Assembly: GCF_002278035.1 (NCBI RefSeq)
Contig: NZ_CP022605.1
Span: 372,001-436,000 of the forward strand
DNA from: Ochrobactrum quorumnocens
GTDB lineage: Bacteria > Pseudomonadota > Alphaproteobacteria > Rhizobiales > Rhizobiaceae
DNA: 64,000 nt
Direction: 5' to 3'
In this document: positions 52,946-61,659 of the stretch, piece by piece
How the letters are laid out: every line of letters starts with the position of its first letter
Numbering within the stretch: the stretch's first letter is position 1
Notes under the pieces: generated by a model
Seen by the model: the letters and a program-made list of their open reading frames with translations, nothing else
Databases searched by the model: none
What the model was told of the DNA's origin: nothing
Position numbers and translations under genes: made by a program

Positions 52946-53479
52946 CTATCGGGGACGAGGTTCGTTATTGTTGATCACTTCCTGGTAGGCGACAAGATCG
53001 AGAAACGCTTCTGCTTCAACAACCAATCCGTCCTCCAACCGGAATATCCATACGAACTGATTGCGATAAGGTGCACCCGATGTCGTGATGGCCGAAGCAT
53101 CGAACCGGACGATGACCCTGTCCCTGACCGCCCAGACATGATGGACAGTCGGTGATAATGGCGATGCCAGGCGACTGACCAGAGGAACTGAACCACGCTG
53201 CATGAAATCCTCGACGCCGTTGTACGTATCGGCAACTGGTCCCGTACCGTGGATCGTCCAGCGGACATCCGGTGCGAGCAGGTCGAAGACATTGCCGCTC
53301 CCGGCTGCCCATTGTTCAAAAGCCTCGCGCACAACTGCTTCGTTGTTCGCCGCGGCATTGGTCACCGTTCCGGCAGCGGTACTGGCCAGCGCAGGCACGG
53401 CAACAGCGCTGAAAGCCAGCGCAATCAGAAGATTTCTTGCGGTAGCGAACCTATTTCCGCTTCGTGTGATAAAGATCAT
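52946..53479 (-). CDS. exported SnoaL/NTF2-like protein
   Basis: A protein of about 177 residues. A signal peptide (about residues 1-32, NLLIALAFSAVAVPALAST) precedes an NTF2-like cone fold: NEAVVREAFEQWAAGSGNVF, LLAPDVRWTIHGTGPVADTY, VHHVWAVRDRVIVRFDASAI and YRNQFVWIFRLEDGLVVEAE. Such domains are ketosteroid isomerase-like small-molecule binders or enzymes, here in the periplasm. The ATG at 53479 is chosen because it places the signal peptide at the N-terminus; a longer frame from 53542 is possible. It lies 100 bases downstream of an SDR gene on the same strand. Confidence 0.75.
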   Translation of the reverse strand: MIFITRSGNRFATARNLLIALAFSAVAVPALASTAAGTVTNAAANNEAVVREAFEQWAAGSGNVFDLLAPDVRWTIHGTGPVADTYNGVEDFMQRGSVPLVSRLASPLSPTVHHVWAVRDRVIVRFDASAITTSGAPYRNQFVWIFRLEDGLVVEAEAFLDLVAYQEVINNNEPRPR

Positions 53480-53581
53480 GAGTTCTATCCATTGTAAGGT
53501 GCGTGAATTGAACGGATCATCAATTATGCGCCCTCCTGCCAACAGGTCGCCAAATGATGCTCTTTAACTTCTCATCGCTCG

Positions 53582-54304
53582 TCAGTTTGCTGAGGCAGTA
53601 GGGCGGATGGTAATCTCAGTCGTATCAACACCCGCCGGTGCTTCAATCACATGCCTCACCGCATGAGCTATATCAGAAGGCTGAAGCGCGATTGCGCGAT
53701 ATGTATCCATCGCGGCCACGGTTTCCGGATGTGTAATCGTCGATGCAAGTTCGCTTTCGACGACGCCAGGATTAACGCAGGTAACGCGAATGTTCGTACT
53801 TTCCTGCCGTAGTCCGTCAGAAATTGCCCGGACTGCGAATTTTGTTGCGCAATAAACAGCAGCTGTCGGCACCACCTGTAGCGCACCGATGGAACCGAGA
53901 TTGATGATGTGGCCGCTTCCCTGAGCTTCCATAATCGGCAAAACCGCGCCGATGCCCCAGAGCACGCCCTTCACGTTGACATCCACCATGCGCTCCCATT
54001 CGTCCTGCTTGCCAGCAGCGAGCGGCGAGAGCGGCATCACACCGGCGTTGTTGATCAGAACGTCAATGCAACCCCATTTCTCCATGGCCGTTTGTACGAA
54101 CTCGGCCATTGACGTGCGATCAGTAACGTCCAGTGAACGAGCTTCCGCAAAACCATCCGTATCGCGGATGTCTGCTGCGATTGCTTCGATCCGCTCGAGG
54201 CGACGTGCACCCAGTAATAGCCTTGCTCCGGCTCCACCAAGCTCCCGGGCTATGCCTTCACCGATGCCGCTAGACGCACCGGTAATCAGAATGACCTTGT
54301 CCAT
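53582..54304 (-). CDS. SDR-family oxidoreductase
   Basis: A 240-residue classical SDR (YdfG/sepiapterin reductase-like). Motifs are TGASSGIG near residues 8-15, NNAGVMPLSPL, INLGSIGALQ for Ser, and YCATK for Tyr and Lys. GAAGGAGAACC precedes the ATG. It is divergent from a LysR-type regulator gene 97 bases away, a common pairing in which LysR controls the SDR. The substrate is unknown. Confidence 0.86.
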   Translation of the reverse strand: MDKVILITGASSGIGEGIARELGGAGARLLLGARRLERIEAIAADIRDTDGFAEARSLDVTDRTSMAEFVQTAMEKWGCIDVLINNAGVMPLSPLAAGKQDEWERMVDVNVKGVLWGIGAVLPIMEAQGSGHIINLGSIGALQVVPTAAVYCATKFAVRAISDGLRQESTNIRVTCVNPGVVESELASTITHPETVAAMDTYRAIALQPSDIAHAVRHVIEAPAGVDTTEITIRPTASAN

Positions 54305-54401
54305 GTGGTTCTCCTTCTATGTACTAAAAGAAAAGATGGACGATCGTGACTGGTGATGGTATCCGTCATCCGCTGGACTAAATGGTTAGCTACGCTGGAC
54401 A

Positions 54402-55316
54402 ATGAAAATCGACCTTAATCTCGTTCCGCTCTTTCTCGCAGTCGCGCAGGAGCATAATTTCCGAGCTGCCGCTGATCGGCTGGGTATTACGCGGTCAGCA
54501 GTCAGCCAGGGGATCCGACGACTGGAAGACGTACTTGGTACAGCGCTTGTCATGCGCACAACGCGTTCCGTTCGACTGACCGAAGCGGGGGAGCGCCTGC
54601 ACAATGAGTTGTCCCAACCCATATCGGATATCGAAACCTCCTTTGAAAATGTGTCGAGCGATAATATGCCGCGCGGGCTCCTCAGGATCGCTGCCACTTC
54701 AATCGCCGAGCAGTTCCTTTCCGGCCCGCTGATAGCTTCCTTTGCAGCTGCTAATCCTTACGTGACAATTGATGTCACGGTCACGGATGATGAGTTCGAC
54801 ATCGTAGCCGCTGGCTATGACGCGGGAGTTAGATTGGGAGAGGTTATAGAACAAGATATGATCGCCATTCCGATAACCGGTGATCAACGGGAGATGGTCG
54901 TGGCTAGCCCGTCTTATCTTCAGCTCCATGGAGCACCCAAACATCCACGCGAGCTGGTTCATCATCGCTGCATCGGTTGGCGTCCCGCCCCAAATGTCGC
55001 TCCATATCGCTGGGAATTTGAGGAGAACGGAATTCCGTTTGATGTGGCTGTTGAACCGCAGATCACCACCAACGATCTCCGCCTGATGCTACGCACTGCT
55101 CTTGCCGGAGGCGGCATCACCTTTGCGCCGGAAGAGACGTTCCGACCGTTTATGGAAACAGGCCAACTGGTGCCGCTGCTCAAAGAATTTCTGCCGCTCT
55201 TCCCTGGATTTTTTTTGTATTTCCCGCAGCGCCGCAACATGGCTCCAAAGTTGCGAGCGCTGATCGACCATATTCGGCGGGCGGACTCACGGTTGCCAAT
55301 TGCTCCCGCTCCGTGA
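54402..55316 (+). CDS. LysR-type transcriptional regulator
   Basis: A 304-residue LysR regulator. The winged helix (about 2-62) reads IDLNLVPLFLAVAQEHNFRA then ITRSAVSQGIRRLEDVLGTA. The effector domain has the CrgA/DmlR-like pattern GYDAGVRLGEVIEQDMIAIP and HHRCIGWR. It is divergent from the SDR gene, its likely target. The ATG has no strong ribosome site. Confidence 0.88.
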   Translation: MKIDLNLVPLFLAVAQEHNFRAAADRLGITRSAVSQGIRRLEDVLGTALVMRTTRSVRLTEAGERLHNELSQPISDIETSFENVSSDNMPRGLLRIAATSIAEQFLSGPLIASFAAANPYVTIDVTVTDDEFDIVAAGYDAGVRLGEVIEQDMIAIPITGDQREMVVASPSYLQLHGAPKHPRELVHHRCIGWRPAPNVAPYRWEFEENGIPFDVAVEPQITTNDLRLMLRTALAGGGITFAPEETFRPFMETGQLVPLLKEFLPLFPGFFLYFPQRRNMAPKLRALIDHIRRADSRLPIAPAP

Positions 55317-55432
55317 TTGCCAGTCAGAGTTTCGCGTATCTCGCTCCCGACCGGATCGCGTCAGTTGTTCCTATATCGAGTAACCCCACCTCTTCATTGG
55401 AACGCGGGGCGATACAACGTGAGACAGTGACC

Positions 55433-55523
55433 ATGCACATAAATGCGACCAGTCCGGAGCCATTATCTGCCTACGAGTTACATACAGATTGCGGTTGAAT
55501 GCACATAAATATGCGCATATAAT
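55433..55523 (+). promoter_or_regulatory. ccdAB promoter with direct repeats and operator palindrome
   Basis: A TTGAAT -35 box (55495-55500), a 17-base spacer and a perfect TATAAT -10 box (55518-55523) lie just upstream of ccdA. A perfect 12-base palindrome ATATGCGCATAT (55509-55520) overlaps the -10, and the 12-base direct repeat ATGCACATAAAT occurs at 55433-55444 and again at 55499-55510. This fits CcdA-type autorepression across several sites. The boxes and repeats are directly seen; binding is inferred. Confidence 0.65.
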
Positions 55524-55546
55524 TATCGACTAAAGGAGCATGTGTT

Positions 55547-55792
55547 ATGCCACAACTGGAATCTGCCCGGACATTCAAGCGCGCAACCAATCTTTCAATC
55601 GATAATGAGCTTCTTTCTGAAGCGCGCCGACATAAGATAAATATTTCGCGTGCAGCCGAGATTGGAATTGCGCAGGCGCTAGCTGCTGCCAAGTCAGCAC
55701 TTTGGAAAGAAGATAATCGTCCAGCGATGCAAAGTTCTAACGCTTACGTCGAAGAAAATGGCTTACCTCTTGAACGTTATCGTCAATTCTAA
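55547..55792 (+). CDS. ccdA: CcdA-type antitoxin
   Basis: An 81-residue antitoxin. The N-terminal RHH region (TFKRATNLSIDNELLSEARR then HKINISRAAEIGIAQALAAA) and the C-terminal toxin-binding tail ending NAYVEENGLPLERYRQF are typical of CcdA. AAAGGAG precedes the ATG. The stop overlaps the toxin ATG by one base (TAATG). CcdA dimers repress the operon and neutralise the gyrase poison CcdB. Confidence 0.9.
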   Translation: MPQLESARTFKRATNLSIDNELLSEARRHKINISRAAEIGIAQALAAAKSALWKEDNRPAMQSSNAYVEENGLPLERYRQF

Positions 55793-56088
55793 TGGCGAGA
55801 TATGACGTTTACTCCAATCCGGGTGGCGGCTATGTGCTCGACGTACAGGCTGATCTACTGGATGAGCTAAAAACACGTATTGTCATCCCACTAATTATTA
55901 AAGCGCTGGCCCCCATCCCCGCGAAGAGGCTCAATCCGAGCTTCGAGATTGAAGGAGAGGAGCATGTGTTGGTTACACAGTTTATATCGGCAATTCCGGT
56001 GTCCGGATTAAAGAACCCGGTCGCAAACCTTTCTCCTTCACATGACGAGATCGTATCCGCGCTCGATATGGCGTTTCACGGATTTTGA
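55792..56088 (+). CDS. ccdB: CcdB-type gyrase toxin
   Basis: A 98-residue toxin with the CcdB fold: ARYDVYSNPGGGYVLDVQAD, LLDELKTRIVIPLIIKALAP, LNPSFEIEGEEHVLVTQFIS and the end SALDMAFHGF. The C-terminal residues of CcdB contact GyrA; here the terminal G-F resembles the G-x-I of F-plasmid CcdB only loosely. It overlaps ccdA by one base. It poisons DNA gyrase unless bound by CcdA. The frame is intact. Confidence 0.9.
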   Translation: MARYDVYSNPGGGYVLDVQADLLDELKTRIVIPLIIKALAPIPAKRLNPSFEIEGEEHVLVTQFISAIPVSGLKNPVANLSPSHDEIVSALDMAFHGF

Positions 56089-56581
56089 ACTCTACCGCTC
56101 AGTTATTCAACTGGGTGACAACATTCATAATCAGTTAAGAAGCCGCGCTCTTGGAGAGCCGACCACCGAAATGAGGCCCGAACAAGGACATGTCGACGTT
56201 TCAGATTTTCATTGACGACAAGGCCGTTGAAAAGCTCAGAGGCAAGTTACAATCGCCTTGATCCTTCATGACACGCTTTCGCTCAAGCAGCAATTTGCCT
56301 CCCTCACGGCATAGTTGCGTCCAAATTTAAGGTGTACTCGGTGCGCAAGGGATTTTTGCAACGGAACCCCATTGTGGCAGGAGAATTATTCCCGCGGCAT
56401 GAACATACTTTGTTCTCAAAAGTCAGACAGTTCCACCACTTTGGTCGCGTGACGCCACGATAAGGATGGTGTAAACGAAGGTTATTACCGGCATTCTGAC
56501 GGCGTTTGTTGTATTTTCTATCTGCATGCTTTTGTGGTCTTCACCGAAGGCCGGGTCCCAGTATATCTGAAGGAGGTATGA
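56089..56581. other. 493-base gap without a supported gene
   Basis: A short plus-strand frame near 56191 reads MSTFQIFIDDKAVEKLRGKL and stops after 23 codons; it was not recognised. No repeat pair, terminator or RNA gene stands out. The last bases hold the AGGAGG ribosome site of the next gene. Confidence 0.4.
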
Positions 56582-56995
56582 ATGCGAGTGTGTCTGATTA
56601 CAGGTCTGCTGACTCTTATGGCAACTAGTGTGGGCGTCGCTGCGTCGTGTGAACAAAGTTTTAAATCGGAGGGCGTCCCCCTCTTAACTCCGACAGTCTA
56701 CCGCGCAACACAAAGCTTTGCAGGTGTGAAATCGTCGGATGCCTTGCAGCGTATGGCACAAGCTATCGCAGCCGACGGTTTTTCTGGCATCACGATCAAC
56801 AAGCAGCTCTCCTCTATTGACGCCTTTCAGGATGGGTCCGGATCAGGTCGTATGCAGACCTTGCGCGTGACCGCTCGGAAGCAAGGCAAGGGTATACGCG
56901 TTGACGCTATCTTCACACTCAAGGTGGGGCAGACGATGAGCACGTCGGTGGCGCGCAAAGGACTTTGCGGTTTCATAGCTGCTGCAGCAAATTAA
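56582..56995 (+). CDS. small exported protein of unknown function
   Basis: A 137-residue protein. A signal peptide (about residues 1-21, MRVCLITGLLTLMATSVGVA) is followed by a mature domain with two cysteines (C23 and C129) that could form a disulfide. Repeated short patterns such as LQRMAQAIAADGFSGITINK and LRVTARKQGKGIRVDAIFTL suggest an alpha/beta fold like small periplasmic proteins. AGGAGG at ideal spacing supports the start. No family was recognised. It lies between ccdB and an IS91 fragment. Confidence 0.65.
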   Translation: MRVCLITGLLTLMATSVGVAASCEQSFKSEGVPLLTPTVYRATQSFAGVKSSDALQRMAQAIAADGFSGITINKQLSSIDAFQDGSGSGRMQTLRVTARKQGKGIRVDAIFTLKVGQTMSTSVARKGLCGFIAAAAN

Positions 56996-57001
56996 ACTGA
57001 C

Positions 57002-57051
57002 AGGCCCGATTTTCAGTAGGGCGCGTTGGTAAGCGCGTTCAAATCGGGCCT
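57002..57051. repeat. 11-base inverted repeat with an inner stem
   Basis: AGGCCCGATTT (57002-57012) pairs with AAATCGGGCCT (57041-57051), and GCGC pairs with GCGC inside the loop. It begins six bases after the stop of the small exported protein gene and ends where IS91-like coding begins. It could be that gene's terminator or an IS91-type end structure. Confidence 0.5.
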
Positions 57052-57586
57052 AATCGTCTCCAAAGTCTTCCGGCGCTATCTGGCACCCCTTCGAAAGATC
57101 GAGTGGGTGGTCTACGCCAAGCCGCCCTTCACAGGGCCCGAACAGGTTCTCGACTACGTCGGCCGCTACACGCACCGTGTTGCCATCTCCAACAACCGGC
57201 TCGTCGATATCGAGGATGGCGCTGTGCACTTCCGCTGGAAGGATTATAGACACGGTGATCGGCAAAAGGTCATGAGCGTCACGGCTGACGAATTCATCCG
57301 CCGCTTCCTGTTACATGTGCTGCCTCAGGGCTTTCATCGGATCCGCTATTACGGTTTCCTTGGCAATCGGTATCGCGAACAAAAGCTTGCCCATTGCCGC
57401 GACCTGCTCGGCATGCCGGTTTCAGCACCATCGGAGAGCCGGGCGCCGAAGGTGTACCGCGACCGTTACGAGCAACTCACCCGGCGTTCGCTCAAACAAT
57501 GCCCGACCTGTCTTCAAGGGCAGATGATCACGATCGAAACTTTCGACGGCGTCACCGGACCACCGCCATACCGGGATAAGTCATAA
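57050..57586 (+). pseudogene. IS91-family transposase, 5' truncated
   Basis: This gives about 175 C-terminal residues of an IS91-type rolling-circle transposase: YLAPLRKIEWVVYAKPPF, VLDYVGRYTHRVAISNNRLV, VHFRWKDYRHGDRQKVM and FIRRFLLHVLPQGFHRIRYY. The N-terminal zinc-finger region is missing, and the frame begins at the inverted repeat, so the element is not functional. IS91-like elements move flanking DNA by one-ended transposition, which fits the patchy surroundings. Confidence 0.82.
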
Positions 57587-57939
57587 AGAAGCGCAGCACG
57601 TTCATCGTCACCATCGCCCCGTTCGTCCGGCAAACCGCGCCGGTCCTGCGAAAGTATGCGCCTGTGCTTGCCACCAGTGCCTTCTCAGAGCTCACGCAGG
57701 CACTCGCCACCTCTTTCGAAACTGGAATCCGCACTGATTTAGTAACCCACGCCCCGCAGCTGCCACGTCAACACCATCGCGTGATGCCTTTTCCTGCGAT
57801 GGTCACCAATTCAATACCCATAGGACCTGAACCGCACCAGCGGCTTAGCCCAACACATTTTTAGTGCACGGTCGCAAGCGGCCTCGGCGCGCTCATCAAC
57901 GTCGACACCCGCGACGCCACGCTAAAAACGCTCTGCATT
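57587..57939. other. 353-base gap without a supported gene
   Basis: No coding sequence or RNA gene is supported here. It lies between the IS91 and IS66 remnants and is probably mobile-element debris. No terminal repeat was identified with confidence. Confidence 0.4.
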
Positions 57940-58140
57940 ATGCTAAGATTTGCATAGCCGGAAGAACGCACTTTTTGCGGCGACGACGAAGGTGGCATCG
58001 CTTGGGACGGATCGCTTCACCGATCGAAACCTGCAAATTAACGATGTCGAACCCTTCGCCTATCTCAAGGTAACACTCACCGCTAAGCACTTGGACATCC
58101 CCAAAGCCGCCTCGATGACCTGCTACCGTGGAACTTCAAA
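57940..58140 (+). pseudogene. IS66-family TnpC transposase remnant
   Basis: Pieces of the C-terminal IS66 transposase region appear in different frames: RKNALF, GDDEGGIAW, LGRIASPIETCK and NDVEPFAYLKVTL, corresponding to the GRKN..F.G.DEGG..W and NGVEPFAYLK motifs. The frames change several times, so it is a decayed fragment. Confidence 0.65.
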
Positions 58141-58235
58141 GCGTCAAGCTAAGACAGATGTGCTCCACAGCGAACGCTTACTCTCCAACGGCACGCGATA
58201 CCTCCTTTCGGCGGAGGCCCACCCCGGGAGCGAGC

Positions 58236-59159
58236 CTAGTCCTGAAAAGCAAGGCCATCGCTGAAATTGCCGCTGAAATTGCGCCCGGCTTCACGGGCGA
58301 TATTGGCCACAAGCGTAATCAGGCGCGTCGCTGCGCTTTCGAGATAAATAGCGCTGTAGCTCGTCGCCGGGAAAACGGCATTGGTATTCAGCACTTGCAG
58401 CTCGCCCGTCCGAAGCTCTTTCTGGATCACCACAGGCGGAATGACGGAAATCCCGACCCCTGCCGAAATCATGTTAATCGTCGTGGTGAGCGAGTTGGAA
58501 TAGTGAACGGTCGCGTCTTTCAGGCGCTCTTCCGTGAAATAATTGATGATCTGCTGATAATTGTAGGAACCACTCTCATAGGAAATGAGATTGCAGCCGA
58601 GCAGATCATCGCGTGACAGCATGTCTTCAGCCCCGCCCGGAAACTGATTGCTGCGCGATATCCAGAACATGCCGAAAGTGCATATGTCGACGATGCGCAG
58701 ATTGGGCGAAGGCTCGGGCTTGATAGCGAAAACGATATCGAGTTCGCGCTGCTCCAGTTTCTGCACGATCCCTTTCGATGATGAGGTCGTGATCGAGATG
58801 CGTATCTGCGGGTAGCGTTGGCGGACAATATCGAGAATACCCGGCAATATGGTCATGGCGAGGCTCGGAACGATGCCAATCTTCAGCGTGCCTTCAAGCC
58901 CATTTTGCGGGCTCAGGCTTTCCACCAGATCATGATAACGGCGCACGACATCGCGCGCGCCCTCGACAAAGGCTTCGCCTTCTCCCGTCAGATTGACGTC
59001 GCGGGCATCGCGGTCGAAGAGCCGGAACCCCAGTTCCTGCTCCATCGCGCCGATACGATTGGATATTGCCGCCGGCGTCATGTTGAGGCGAGCCGCCGTC
59101 GCCCGGAAATTACGCAGTTCCGACAACCAGATCACCGTTTCCAGAAAACGGATATTCAT
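58236..59159 (-). CDS. LysR-type transcriptional regulator of the right-hand operon
   Basis: A regulator of about 307 residues. The winged helix (about 1-60) reads NIRFLETVIWLSELRNFRAT and LNMTPAAISNRIGAMEQELG. The effector domain contains TLKIGIVPSLAMTILPGILD and ELDIVFAIKPEPSPNLR. The ATG at 59159 gives the usual LysR start; a longer frame adds nine residues. It lies 181 bases downstream of the RraA gene on the same strand and probably controls the importer/aldolase/amidase operon. IS66 debris lies beyond its stop. Confidence 0.88.
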   Translation of the reverse strand: MNIRFLETVIWLSELRNFRATAARLNMTPAAISNRIGAMEQELGFRLFDRDARDVNLTGEGEAFVEGARDVVRRYHDLVESLSPQNGLEGTLKIGIVPSLAMTILPGILDIVRQRYPQIRISITTSSSKGIVQKLEQRELDIVFAIKPEPSPNLRIVDICTFGMFWISRSNQFPGGAEDMLSRDDLLGCNLISYESGSYNYQQIINYFTEERLKDATVHYSNSLTTTINMISAGVGISVIPPVVIQKELRTGELQVLNTNAVFPATSYSAIYLESAATRLITLVANIAREAGRNFSGNFSDGLAFQD

Positions 59160-59340
59160 GGACGGGCATGTCCCTTCCCATTTCAATCACCCGCGCGCCT
59201 GCGTTTCTTGAAGTCCCTTATAGCGCCCGGACAATCAGATTCGTCCTTTCCTTCTAAGACACTTGCGGGATGAAAATAAGCAAATAGTCATATTCCACCC
59301 CACAAATGATCAGGGCCGGCCGAAACCGGCCCGTATCGGA

Positions 59341-60006
59341 TCAGCCTCCCGCGTGGGTGAGAATTTTCTTGGTGGCGCCAGACACGTCACCGAGCTTGAG
59401 GCCGGTCTTTACCGAGGCTTCGCGCACCTTACCCTTGTCCTGCATGTCGAGCGCACGCGAGGCGACCGCGTTCACTTCGTCCCGCGGCAAGACCAGAACC
59501 CCGCTCTCATCGGCCAGAATGGCATCACCGGGGTTGACGACGACACCGCCGCAGGAAACCGGAATGTTGATACCGCCCCCCAGGTCATAGAGCCGGGTGG
59601 TGATGGGCGAGATACCCCTCGCCCACATCGGAAAATCGGAATCCTCGATTTCCGTCAGGTCAGTGCACGGGCCATCCACGATGCCAGCGACCGCACCCGA
59701 GACCTTCGCAGCGATGGTTACACCGCCGCCCCAGCACGCATAGCGGTCGTCGCCCATCCGGTCCACCACCAGAATATCGCCGGGGCGAAGCATTCCGGTT
59801 ACGTAGTGAAGCAGGGTGGAATCCGGACCCGGTATGGCGATGGTGACGGCAGTGCCGACCACACGGCGCTTCGGGAGGAGCGGCTGGATTGAGCGATGCA
59901 TGAAACCGAAGAAGCGCCAGTGCCCGACGGTGGCTGTCTCGACCCCCGACAGAAGCTGGAGGTCACCGGCAGCAACCTGCTCCGGCATGGGATTGACCGT
60001 ATACAT
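59341..60006 (-). CDS. RraA-family protein (4-hydroxy-4-methyl-2-oxoglutarate aldolase-like)
   Basis: A 221-residue RraA-fold protein. The conserved GMLRPGDILVVDRMGDDRYA and CWGGGVTIAAKVSGAVAGIV, then DGPCTDLTEIEDSDFPMWAR and PGDAILADESGVLVLP match metal-dependent HMG/CHA aldolases and oxaloacetate decarboxylases, though some relatives only bind RNase E. GGAGG precedes the ATG at 60006; a longer frame is not needed. It follows the nitrilase gene by 10 bases. In this catabolic operon an aldolase or decarboxylase acting on a branched 2-oxo acid is more likely than RNase regulation. Confidence 0.85.
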   Translation of the reverse strand: MYTVNPMPEQVAAGDLQLLSGVETATVGHWRFFGFMHRSIQPLLPKRRVVGTAVTIAIPGPDSTLLHYVTGMLRPGDILVVDRMGDDRYACWGGGVTIAAKVSGAVAGIVDGPCTDLTEIEDSDFPMWARGISPITTRLYDLGGGINIPVSCGGVVVNPGDAILADESGVLVLPRDEVNAVASRALDMQDKGKVREASVKTGLKLGDVSGATKKILTHAGG

Positions 60007-60016
60007 ATGACGCCTC

Positions 60017-60856
60017 CTATGCGCAGGCTTGCAACTGCTTGCCGATGCGGCGATGGCTGACCATAGGAATGAGCGAACGCACACGCTCGATCTGCGCACG
60101 CTCGATGCGCGCCGTCACGAAGCCGACGCCATCAGACGCGCGCGCCACGACATGGCCCCATGGATCGCAGACGAGCGAGTGACCATAGGTATGACGCCGC
60201 TCGCCATTCGAAACCGTGCTGCCGGTCTGACCGCAGGCGGCAAAATAGGTCTGGGTTTCGATCGCACGGGCGCGCGCCAGCACCTCCCAGTGGTCCTTGC
60301 CAGTTTGCAGCGTGAATGCGGCGGGAAGCACGATGACATCGGCACCGGCCTTTTCGAGCTCCAGATAAAGTTCGGCAAAGCGGATGTCGTAGCAGATCGC
60401 GCAGCCGATCTTGAACCCGTCAAGATCATAGACGACGACATTCTCGCCCGGCTTGACAGTTGCGGATTCCTTATAGGCCGTTCCATCCGGTCCAACGATG
60501 TCGAACATATGGATCTTGCGATAATGCGCGATCTCCTTGCCTTCACGATTGAAGACGAAGGTGGAATTGTAGATGCGCTTTTCGTTTGGAACCTTTTCCA
60601 TCAAGGTTCCGGCATGGACGAAGACCTTGTGCTCGCGAGCAAAGTCCTGCGCCATCTTGTAGGCAGCACCACCGGGAGCGCTCTCGGCTGCCGCAAGTTT
60701 CTCTTCCGGAGTACCACCGTAATATTCGAAATATTCGGGCAGCACGATCAGGTCCGGAGAATCCGTGCGCACGGCGTCTTCCATCAATCCCCGCGTAATA
60801 CGCAGGTTTTCTGCCTTGTCGGTCTGCGGGCTTGTTTGGATCAGGCTAATCTTCAT
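60017..60856 (-). CDS. carbon-nitrogen hydrolase (nitrilase superfamily amidase)
   Basis: A 279-residue enzyme with the catalytic triad of the nitrilase superfamily: E41 (LIVLPEYFEYYG), K114 (HYRKIHMFDI) and C155 (GCAICYDIRFAELY). Close relatives are omega-amidases and Nit-type amidases that hydrolyse a terminal amide of a 2-oxo acid. GGAGGAAG precedes the ATG. It lies between the HpaI-type aldolase and RraA genes. It probably deaminates an amide intermediate in the cytoplasm. Confidence 0.88.
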   Translation of the reverse strand: MKISLIQTSPQTDKAENLRITRGLMEDAVRTDSPDLIVLPEYFEYYGGTPEEKLAAAESAPGGAAYKMAQDFAREHKVFVHAGTLMEKVPNEKRIYNSTFVFNREGKEIAHYRKIHMFDIVGPDGTAYKESATVKPGENVVVYDLDGFKIGCAICYDIRFAELYLELEKAGADVIVLPAAFTLQTGKDHWEVLARARAIETQTYFAACGQTGSTVSNGERRHTYGHSLVCDPWGHVVARASDGVGFVTARIERAQIERVRSLIPMVSHRRIGKQLQACA

Positions 60857-60898
60857 TTCTTCCTCCAGCGAATGAGTGGGTATTCAGTTCCGAAATAA

Positions 60899-61633
60899 TC
60901 AGGCAACCAGGGCTTCGCTTTTCAGCATGTTCACAGTCGAAACCATGCCCTGGCGAAGCGTCATGTTCTGGGTGGCGACGACCAGCATCGCGGCACCCTC
61001 TTCCTGTGCGAAGCGCCGTTCGGCTTTGGTCCAGGCGGGCATGATCCATGGCTTGCCGGCAGCGTGTGCAGCGGCTGCGCAACGGCGCAGATCGGCCTTG
61101 TCGTCATCATTGAAAGCATATGCTCCCCGACCGCGCGCAAGCGCCAGATCCGAAGGGCCGGGAAACAAGCCGTCGACCGTATCAAGCGCGATAATCTTCT
61201 CGACGTCGGCAAGACTTTCCGCCGTCTCGACCATGGCGAAGCATTTGGTACGCTTGTTCTCTTTTTCGAAGGCATCGGTCTCCGGACGGGCGTAGCCGAA
61301 AACGCGACCACCGGTATAAGAGCGAGTGCCGACCAGCGGATATTTCGCAGCCTTCGTAACCTGATGCGCATGTTCCACGCCGAGAATATGCGGAACGATG
61401 ACGCCATTCGATCCAAAATCGAGTGCCTGCTGGATGGCCTCCGGCGTCGGCGCCAGCACCTTCGTCAGGGTGGAGAGCCCCTGCGCCTTGGTGAAAGCCA
61501 GAAACTGATCCAGTGTCGACAGGTCGAAAGTTCCGTGTTCGAGTTCCAGAACGAAGGATGAGAAGCCGCAGGTCCGGGCAATTTCCAAATAGCTGAAATG
61601 CGGTTGCGACATCCAGAGTGCGATATTTTCCAT
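60899..61633 (-). CDS. HpaI/HpcH-family aldolase
   Basis: A class II aldolase of about 244 residues. The TIM barrel includes LELEHGTFDLSTLDQFLAF, the metal ligands in VETAESLADVEKIIALD and FPGPSDLALARG, and PWIMPAWTKAERRFAQEEGA. Such enzymes split 4-hydroxy-2-oxo acids into pyruvate and an aldehyde. The ATG at 61633 matches the family start (IALWMSQPHFSYLEIAR); a GTG four codons upstream is possible. It follows the PotC-like permease gene. Two aldolase-type proteins (HpaI and RraA) in one operon suggest two separate cleavage steps. Confidence 0.87.
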   Translation of the reverse strand: MENIALWMSQPHFSYLEIARTCGFSSFVLELEHGTFDLSTLDQFLAFTKAQGLSTLTKVLAPTPEAIQQALDFGSNGVIVPHILGVEHAHQVTKAAKYPLVGTRSYTGGRVFGYARPETDAFEKENKRTKCFAMVETAESLADVEKIIALDTVDGLFPGPSDLALARGRGAYAFNDDDKADLRRCAAAAHAAGKPWIMPAWTKAERRFAQEEGAAMLVVATQNMTLRQGMVSTVNMLKSEALVA

Positions 61634-61659
61634 GCTTGCAGTCACTTTCAGTTGGGAGG

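Noticed and set aside
60029..60898. A 289-codon open frame on the plus strand opposite the nitrilase gene
   Set aside because: It is antisense to a gene with an intact E-K-C triad and shows no recognisable domain.
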